From: Micavibrio sp. UBA2705
GTDB taxonomy: Bacteria > Pseudomonadota > Alphaproteobacteria > Micavibrionales > Micavibrionaceae
Assembly: GCA_002354205.1 (NCBI GenBank)
Contig: DELD01000064.1
Coordinates: forward strand, 1-39,400
Direction of reading: 5' to 3'
DNA length: 39,400 bases
The translations under genes and the position numbers were made by a program. Under the pieces are notes generated by a model. The model worked only from the letters and a program-made list of their open reading frames with translations, made no database searches and was not told where the DNA came from. Within the stretch, counting starts at the first letter, position 1. Each line of letters opens with the position of its first letter. Of the stretch, positions 35,006 through 39,400 are shown one piece after another.

Positions 35006-35200
35006 TTACGCCCCCGCCTCATCAATCAAGGCACGAATATCACCAACACGCCAAGCCGTCATTTTCAGACCGAGCTTAACAGGCTGCGGATACTTGCCAG
35101 ATTTCACGCCCGCCCACCATGTGGATTTGCTTACTGGAAAGACTTTTAAAACTTGAGGTAAACGGACAAATCCCGTTTCAGGTAAGATATGGTCATGCAT
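35006..35200 (-). CDS. AlpA-family HTH regulator/excisionase
   Basis: The 64-aa protein has the winged-HTH pattern of AlpA: 'FVRLPQVLKVFPVSKSTWW', 'GVKSGKYPQPVKLG', and 'AWRVGDIRALI'. AlpA-type proteins act as excisionases or activators of integrase genes in P4-like elements. A 20-bp palindrome lies about 80 bp upstream and is a candidate binding site. First gene of the alpA, HTH/zinc-ribbon, recombinase operon. Confidence 0.88.
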   Translation of the reverse strand: MHDHILPETGFVRLPQVLKVFPVSKSTWWAGVKSGKYPQPVKLGLKMTAWRVGDIRALIDEAGA

Positions 35201-35280
35201 TTTTGTGTTTTCCTTTGTACGATTAACGTTAAGGAAAGCTTATGTTGACCAAGATTATTTGTGTCGGTATTCGGTTTAGG

Positions 35281-35300
35281 CTTATCCGAATTCGGATAAG
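35281..35300. promoter_or_regulatory. Perfect 20-bp palindrome upstream of alpA
   Basis: CTTATCCGAATTCGGATAAG is a perfect palindrome between the coiled-coil gene and alpA, with TTCGG repeated nearby. A two-fold symmetric site of this size fits a dimeric repressor. Confidence 0.6.
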
Positions 35301-35308
35301 GCAATGAT

Positions 35309-36133
35309 TTAATGGTCTCTTTGAGGGGGCAAAAGATCGGCTGCTTCGCGTAACTTCGCAAGTATTGTATCCTGATGCATTGATAGCCCACACAGCGCCA
35401 AGTCATTTTGTATATTCGCTGTAGCATCATTTCGCCCAGAACTTGGATTGTATCCATATTGCTCAACAGCCATACCGATTACAAGCTTCAACAAGGTATC
35501 ACGCTCCCTTGTCTTTAATTCAGTTTTAGGAGTATCATTTTGCTTTATGGCTACAAGCTGTTCTTCCAAATCTTGCACTTGCTTTTCAAGCAGGAATACC
35601 TTTTCAGACTGTGAACTGTCAAACTCTTCTCGTACATTATGTTTAACTCTATATTCTGCTAAACCAATAGCATCAACAGCGGCATTCAACACTTTCATGC
35701 GATCTTCCATATAATCAGCATATATGTTACCAGCTATCTCTACATCTCTTTCTGAGAACCACTGTTGCAAGACTTCAACATCAATAAACGTATCATCAGT
35801 ATCAATTTGATCATGAATGTCCCTTGAAACATGAATGGTTTTCAACGTTCCCTTTTCAACACCTGCTAATATTGCTTTCTCATAGTCTTCTATTTCTTCT
35901 TTTAACAAATCAGGCAAGATTGGGTTATCCAATGTATATTGGTCAGCCTCATCAGGAACTTTTTTATCCAAGCAATCTTCAAGGCATAGGATTTTGGCAA
36001 CGAACTCAGCGGCCTCATCTATGGTTAAAGCACAAATGCCGAAGCTTTCCAGCTGCGTAACAGGGGAAAATTTATAAAAATCACTATCTCTCATAAAAAA
36101 AATATAAGTGTTTTTCAAAGCCTTGCAAAGCAT
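35309..36133 (-). CDS. Hypothetical coiled-coil protein of the element
   Basis: The 274-aa protein has an acidic N-terminal half, a coiled coil (about 183-205, 'EKVFLLEKQVQDLEEQL'), and the C-terminal block 'RERDTLLKLVIGMAVEQYGYNP', which I recall in proteins near AlpA in integrative elements. It ends with 'LREAADLLPP'. It may bind DNA at the right end. The start is uncertain: Met14 (36094) fits the following sequence better, but neither has a ribosome site. It is the rightmost gene of the element. Confidence 0.65.
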   Translation of the reverse strand: MLCKALKNTYIFFMRDSDFYKFSPVTQLESFGICALTIDEAAEFVAKILCLEDCLDKKVPDEADQYTLDNPILPDLLKEEIEDYEKAILAGVEKGTLKTIHVSRDIHDQIDTDDTFIDVEVLQQWFSERDVEIAGNIYADYMEDRMKVLNAAVDAIGLAEYRVKHNVREEFDSSQSEKVFLLEKQVQDLEEQLVAIKQNDTPKTELKTRERDTLLKLVIGMAVEQYGYNPSSGRNDATANIQNDLALCGLSMHQDTILAKLREAADLLPPQRDH

Positions 36134-36179
36134 TACTGTCTTATATTGTGTATTTTAACCACGACATATTAAAAACATG

Positions 36180-36204
36180 TTTGGGGGTATTATTGGGGGT
36201 ATAC
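36180..36204 (+). repeat. Right GGGGGTA box pair
   Basis: GGGGGTA at 36183 and 36195, 12 bp apart and in the same orientation as the pair at 25384/25396. The shared form is TTTGGGGGTA(C/T)TAT(A/T)GGGGGTAT. Confidence 0.65.
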
Positions 36205-36260
36205 AAAAAACACCGCCAACACAAATGCTTATAATATAATAGCTTAACAAAGGAAACCTA

Positions 36261-36280
36261 TTCCCTCTCGTGCACCATTT
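36261..36280 (+). repeat. attR-like site
   Basis: TTCCCTCTCGTGCACCATTT, an imperfect copy of the tRNA-Thr 3' end at 25253-25273 (one substitution, one deletion). Marks the probable right boundary of the element. Confidence 0.6.
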
Positions 36281-36468
36281 TTTTTCAAATTACAGTACCG
36301 ACATCTAACCACAGACAGCTATCGAATAGGCTTGTTTATTCATACGCAAACTTAAAAGTTACGACAAAAAATGCTGCACCACATTTCAGTCACACTAATA
36401 TAAAAGCAGTTTCATCAACTTATAAAAACTTTTATACAAATTGTATTTATCGATGCTAAGATACACTT

Positions 36469-36777
36469 ATGGTTGAAGCAAAAGGATACTGGCTTTCTAT
36501 ACAAACCAATAATAATTTACACACATCACAGCAGCGTATAGATAACAGCCAATTAAAATATATTGTTAAAATTCATAATGGCGATTCGCCAGTAACCGCG
36601 GTTGCGCATAGTTATAGCGAAGCGATACATGAGTTCAAAGAGAAACTCCGCGAGTTAAAAGCACGCGAGCCCTTAAAAATGCCCACTATCGAAGATTTCG
36701 AAGACAAGATCGAAAATGAAAAAGACGATATTGCTATGGTATTCTTAAGTGAATTTGATTTAGATCTCAGGTCATAA
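36469..36777 (+). CDS. Hypothetical protein (102 aa)
   Basis: The protein is unrecognised with certainty. The block 'VAHSYSEAIHEFKEKLRELKAREPLKMPTIEDF' (in parts) is faintly like the HicB fold (EA...k..l......iP), but no toxin gene is adjacent. The rest is charged. No strong ribosome site precedes the ATG. It ends 6 nt from the convergent methyltransferase stop and lies just outside the element. Confidence 0.5.
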   Translation: MVEAKGYWLSIQTNNNLHTSQQRIDNSQLKYIVKIHNGDSPVTAVAHSYSEAIHEFKEKLRELKAREPLKMPTIEDFEDKIENEKDDIAMVFLSEFDLDLRS

Positions 36778-36783
36778 CGCTCA

Positions 36784-37413
36784 TTAGGACGGCGCATGCA
36801 AGGCGATATTATCCCAATGAACATCTGCGCGCCCCAAGCCATCGGCGCTGCGCCCAAGATGTTCAAACTGTAAATTGTGTCGCATTGCAAGCTGCTGAAC
36901 ATGCGTCAGCGGAATATCGTACATTTGCCGCCCTTCTGGCACAGGGCCGTGACGTAAATTTGTATAGATAAAAGCCGAAGGCGCAGCAAGCCCCCTAAGC
37001 TTATTAAACAAAAGCGAGAGCGCATCATGCGGGCTGCGGTAATCCAGATGAAATATGAAAGCATTAAGTAGAATGACATTAAACTTTTCTGTTAGCGCGC
37101 TTACTTTGTGCAGCGCAGGAGCATCATCGGCAAGGTAGCGTATATTCGTAGCCCCATTATTCTGCGCCGCTAATCTAATCATCTCCGTCGAACCGTCACA
37201 GGCCACTACATCAAAGCCTTGCCTTGCGAGCCAAGCAGCATCTCGCCCACTGCCGCAGCCAATATCAAGCGCCTTATGCCCTGCCCCCGTACCTAACGCC
37301 AAAACACGCCGCGTAAAGGCAGGGATAATATCAGGCGTTTGCACGCTATCATAGCTGCGCGCTAAAGCGTCCGCTTGCTGATCGTATGTGTTGATATTCT
37401 TATTAGCTGTCAT
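36784..37413 (-). CDS. Class I SAM-dependent methyltransferase
   Basis: The 209-aa protein has the SAM-binding motif 'ALDIGCGSGRDAAWLARQGF' (48-67), the acidic 'VVACDGSTEMIRLA' after strand 2, and 'FNVILLNAFIFHL' in the motif IV region. It is of the compact Methyltransf_25/TehB-like type. The substrate is unknown. A GGGAGG ribosome site precedes the ATG at 37413. Confidence 0.85.
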   Translation of the reverse strand: MTANKNINTYDQQADALARSYDSVQTPDIIPAFTRRVLALGTGAGHKALDIGCGSGRDAAWLARQGFDVVACDGSTEMIRLAAQNNGATNIRYLADDAPALHKVSALTEKFNVILLNAFIFHLDYRSPHDALSLLFNKLRGLAAPSAFIYTNLRHGPVPEGRQMYDIPLTHVQQLAMRHNLQFEHLGRSADGLGRADVHWDNIALHAPS

Positions 37414-37468
37414 TACAAACCTCCCAGAACCTTATGTCTATTCTATAGAGAAAAATGCGCAACAGGTC

Positions 37469-37502
37469 AAAAAAAAGCTGCCCTTTATATAAGGACAGCT
37501 TT
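37469..37502 (-). terminator. Terminator of the autotransporter gene
   Basis: Stem AGCTGCCCTT (37477-37486) with AAGGACAGCT (37491-37500), one mismatch, 4-nt loop; on the minus strand it is followed by a run of seven or eight Ts. Confidence 0.75.
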
Positions 37503-37527
37503 CACAAAAATTATACTCTAAGCAGAC

Positions 37528-39400
37528 TTAGAATTTATATGCCGCCTTCACAACACCTGAATGCGCGCTATAATCTGCTTTGTATTCAAAGTCATAACCG
37601 CCAGTGAATTCCCAGTTATTTGTGTTATAAACCGTTGCGCCAAAACCTGCGTTAAACGTGCTGTTTACAGGGTCAAAACCTTCGGTTCTAAACGACGTAC
37701 CGCCGCCGACAAATTTAGAAGACGCTGATACTTTGTCCCCGATAATATCATTGCGATAACCAACATGCACCGCAGGTTCAAATATGCCGCCACTGACAAG
37801 ATCTTTTTGCCATGATGCTTCAAGTGCTACGCCAAGTTCAAACACATCCAAATCACCAGGATCAACATCAAGGCCTATGCCGCCGGCGCCCGTTTCCGTA
37901 TAAGCGTCTTGGTCAATATGAATATAATTCACCATCGCGCTTGGCGTTAACGTCACTTCATTGAACGCTTTTAGGTGATAATCATTACCCAGTTCAAAGC
38001 GCGCTAAATATTGGTTACCTGTTGTGTCGCCTTTTGCCGTCAACCCAGGTGTACCGCCGACATTGTAACGTGTGCTTTCAACATCGTTAAACACGTAGCC
38101 AAGCATAACGTCCAAATATGCCGTATCGCCAAGATCGTAATTCGCATAAGCTGCAACTTGCCAGCTGCTAATATCTGTTTCTGATTGATTAATGTTATCA
38201 GAATCCACATATGTCATTGCATAACTGGCAGCCACACCTAAAGTCATACCTTCTAATTTATCAGCAGTATCAATGCCTGCAGCGACGCCGATCGAGCTTG
38301 AATCATAGCCTTTAATATTCTCGCGCTGATCTTGCGTGGCTGTGTTACCAAAAGCTTGCCCCCAAACCTTCGTGCCAAACAGGCCGTTACCCGCATACAT
38401 GCCAGTGCCGACTTTGTCATCACGAATTTCCGCAAGGCGCGTGCCAATAACGTTTAGTGATTGGTTTGTTACACTCACCGCAGAGACAACAGCGCCGCCA
38501 TCAACCGTTGGGATGGACGATTCTAAGATATCATTCACAGCTTGCTGCGTAGCGGCACTATTTAAGTTTTGCTGTAATTGGTCAATTTGCGTGTTGCTCG
38601 ACGTACCCATTGTATCTAAGACAGAGCCGACTGCGCGGTTATTCGTGCCTAGGCCTGCGTTTTCTTTTGATCCAATTGCCGCTTTCACAACAAGATCAGA
38701 ATTCGTCGTGGTATCTTGCACAAATGAAACAAGGAAGCTGTTATCAACAATTGTTGTTGCCAAAGCAGCAACGCCCGCACCGCCTCCTCCGTCAATCAAA
38801 GTATAAGATTGGTCATTCGCAATCGCATCACCTGTCGCAACATCAATCGAGAGTATCGCATTAGCATCAATAGTGGCTGCGCCCGTTGCGGTAATTTGAC
38901 CTGCAGATGTCGCGCCTTTAATGTCAAACATCATCGTCTGACCAGCATCAACATCCACCGTGCCATTAACGTTCAATGTACCGCTGCCAATATCCGTTGT
39001 TTTAGCCGCCTCAAAATTACCGCCAGCGGTTACAATGCTGCTTGTCCCTAAAACTTGAATAGATTTGAGTTCCGTGCCATCTGTACCAAACGCATCAATA
39101 CTGCCTGACCCCGCAAGGACAAGACTACCTGTATCAGCGGTCGAAGTTATAATTGCGCCGGTAATATCTTTGGTATCAGCAAGGCGGAGTACACCATCCG
39201 CATCAAAATCAATTGCACCAGTAATGTTGCCATTGGCTTGTACAGTTCCTGCTCCTGCAATTTTAATATCTGTCGCGCGGACATTTGCGCCAAGCGTTAC
39301 GGTTTCGCCGCTCCCGCCATTAAAGTTGATCGCCGTAAGGCCGTTTGTGGTAAGACCTATGGTACCGCTAACGGCTGAAGTGCCTGCAAAGTTTACCGTA
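37528..39400 (-). CDS. Autotransporter, C-terminal part of passenger and beta-barrel (5' end outside window)
   Basis: The frame is open from the right edge of the window to the stop at 37528, so 624 residues are visible and the gene starts beyond 39400. The passenger is a repetitive beta-helix with motifs such as 'ITGAIDFDADGVLRLAD' and 'ITGAIITSTADTGSLVLAG', and 'LNVNGTVDVDAGQ', reminiscent of rickettsial rOmpB-like surface proteins. The autotransporter barrel begins near 'GTKVWGQAFGN' and ends with the terminal 'AAYKF', whose Phe is the BAM signal. It would be secreted through the outer membrane as a surface protein, possibly an adhesin. Confidence 0.9.
   Translation of the reverse strand, partial: TVNFAGTSAVSGTIGLTTNGLTAINFNGGSGETVTLGANVRATDIKIAGAGTVQANGNITGAIDFDADGVLRLADTKDITGAIITSTADTGSLVLAGSGSIDAFGTDGTELKSIQVLGTSSIVTAGGNFEAAKTTDIGSGTLNVNGTVDVDAGQTMMFDIKGATSAGQITATGAATIDANAILSIDVATGDAIANDQSYTLIDGGGGAGVAALATTIVDNSFLVSFVQDTTTNSDLVVKAAIGSKENAGLGTNNRAVGSVLDTMGTSSNTQIDQLQQNLNSAATQQAVNDILESSIPTVDGGAVVSAVSVTNQSLNVIGTRLAEIRDDKVGTGMYAGNGLFGTKVWGQAFGNTATQDQRENIKGYDSSSIGVAAGIDTADKLEGMTLGVAASYAMTYVDSDNINQSETDISSWQVAAYANYDLGDTAYLDVMLGYVFNDVESTRYNVGGTPGLTAKGDTTGNQYLARFELGNDYHLKAFNEVTLTPSAMVNYIHIDQDAYTETGAGGIGLDVDPGDLDVFELGVALEASWQKDLVSGGIFEPAVHVGYRNDIIGDKVSASSKFVGGGTSFRTEGFDPVNSTFNAGFGATVYNTNNWEFTGGYDFEYKADYSAHSGVVKAAYKF

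Larger units (their letters stand above)
25253..36280. mobile_element. Integrated element at tRNA-Thr carrying a type I R-M and Abi defence set
   Basis: The element begins at the 3' end of tRNA-Thr and runs to an imperfect copy of that end at 36261-36280, about 11 kb. It contains a P4-type tyrosine integrase next to the tRNA, hsdR, an Abi_2 gene, hsdS, hsdM, a second tyrosine recombinase, an HTH/zinc-ribbon protein, an AlpA-like regulator and a coiled-coil protein. All genes except the first integrase read toward it on the minus strand. No conjugation or phage structural genes are present, so it would need help to move between cells. GGGGGTA box pairs lie just inside both ends. Confidence 0.8.
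36134..36468. other. Intergenic region with right end of the element
   Basis: 335 nt without a gene I can support. It holds the right GGGGGTA pair (36180-36204), the attR-like site (36261-36280), and an AT-rich tail. Nothing else is clear. Confidence 0.6.

Noticed and set aside
35146..35466. Minus-strand frame across the palindrome region
   Set aside because: It overlaps alpA and the end of the coiled-coil gene in another frame, with no motif and no ribosome site.
38336..38806. Plus-strand frame opposite the autotransporter
   Set aside because: It is a shadow of the Thr/Ala/Val-rich beta-barrel codons, without a ribosome site.

Overview
This window most likely comes from an alphaproteobacterial chromosome of moderate to low GC. 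The evidence is the protein character of LpdA, MurA, Dcd, DnaK and DnaJ, a small basic protein of the kind found beside murA in alphaproteobacteria, and the alphaproteobacterial look of the RNase P RNA. The protein-rich envelope (TAXI receptor, AsmA-like protein, autotransporter, small beta-barrel) marks it as Gram-negative. I cannot name the species from sequence alone. Micavibrio-like lineages are a guess only.

Layout. 1-2516 (+): the end of an AsmA-like protein, a membrane-anchored TAXI-type solute receptor, and a pentapeptide-repeat protein coupled to it by TAATG. 2525-3841 (-): four tandem small paralogues that share an ILDYN N-terminus and a conserved C-terminal module, with divergent middles. 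4032-6792: ndk with its own terminator, a SAM methyltransferase, and lpdA. 6998-11718 (+): two equal-length paralogues that I read as divergent CYTH (triphosphate tunnel) proteins, then a PfkB-type nucleoside/sugar kinase and a CMP/dCMP-deaminase-like protein with a long unknown C-terminus. 11732-13535 (-): three small or acidic proteins of unknown function. 13851-17041 (+): dnaK and dnaJ, each followed by a hairpin terminator. 17105-18562 (-): an outer-membrane-type protein, an unknown protein, and the RNase P RNA gene rnpB. 18664-21198: two ChaN/Tiki-like paralogues around an unrelated 154-aa gene. 21221-25058: an AmpD-type amidase, msrA, an unknown protein, murA, dcd and a 57-aa protein overlapping dcd.

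25196-36280: a tRNA-Thr(GGT) gene followed by an integrated element of about 11 kb. It carries a P4-type tyrosine integrase at the tRNA end, a type I restriction-modification system (hsdM, hsdS, hsdR) with an Abi_2/HEPN gene inserted between hsdS and hsdR, a second tyrosine recombinase in an operon with an AlpA-like regulator and an HTH/zinc-ribbon protein, and a coiled-coil protein. An imperfect copy of the tRNA 3' end lies at 36261-36280. Both ends carry pairs of GGGGGTA boxes 12 bp apart. I read it as a defence island inside an integrative element. 36469-39400: a small hypothetical protein, a second SAM methyltransferase, and the C-terminal part of an autotransporter that runs off the window.

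The parts most likely to be undescribed are the four-gene ILDYN cluster, the duplicated CYTH-like proteins, the ChaN/Tiki-like pair, and the control and integration elements of the tRNA-Thr island. All family calls are from reading motifs, without database searches.
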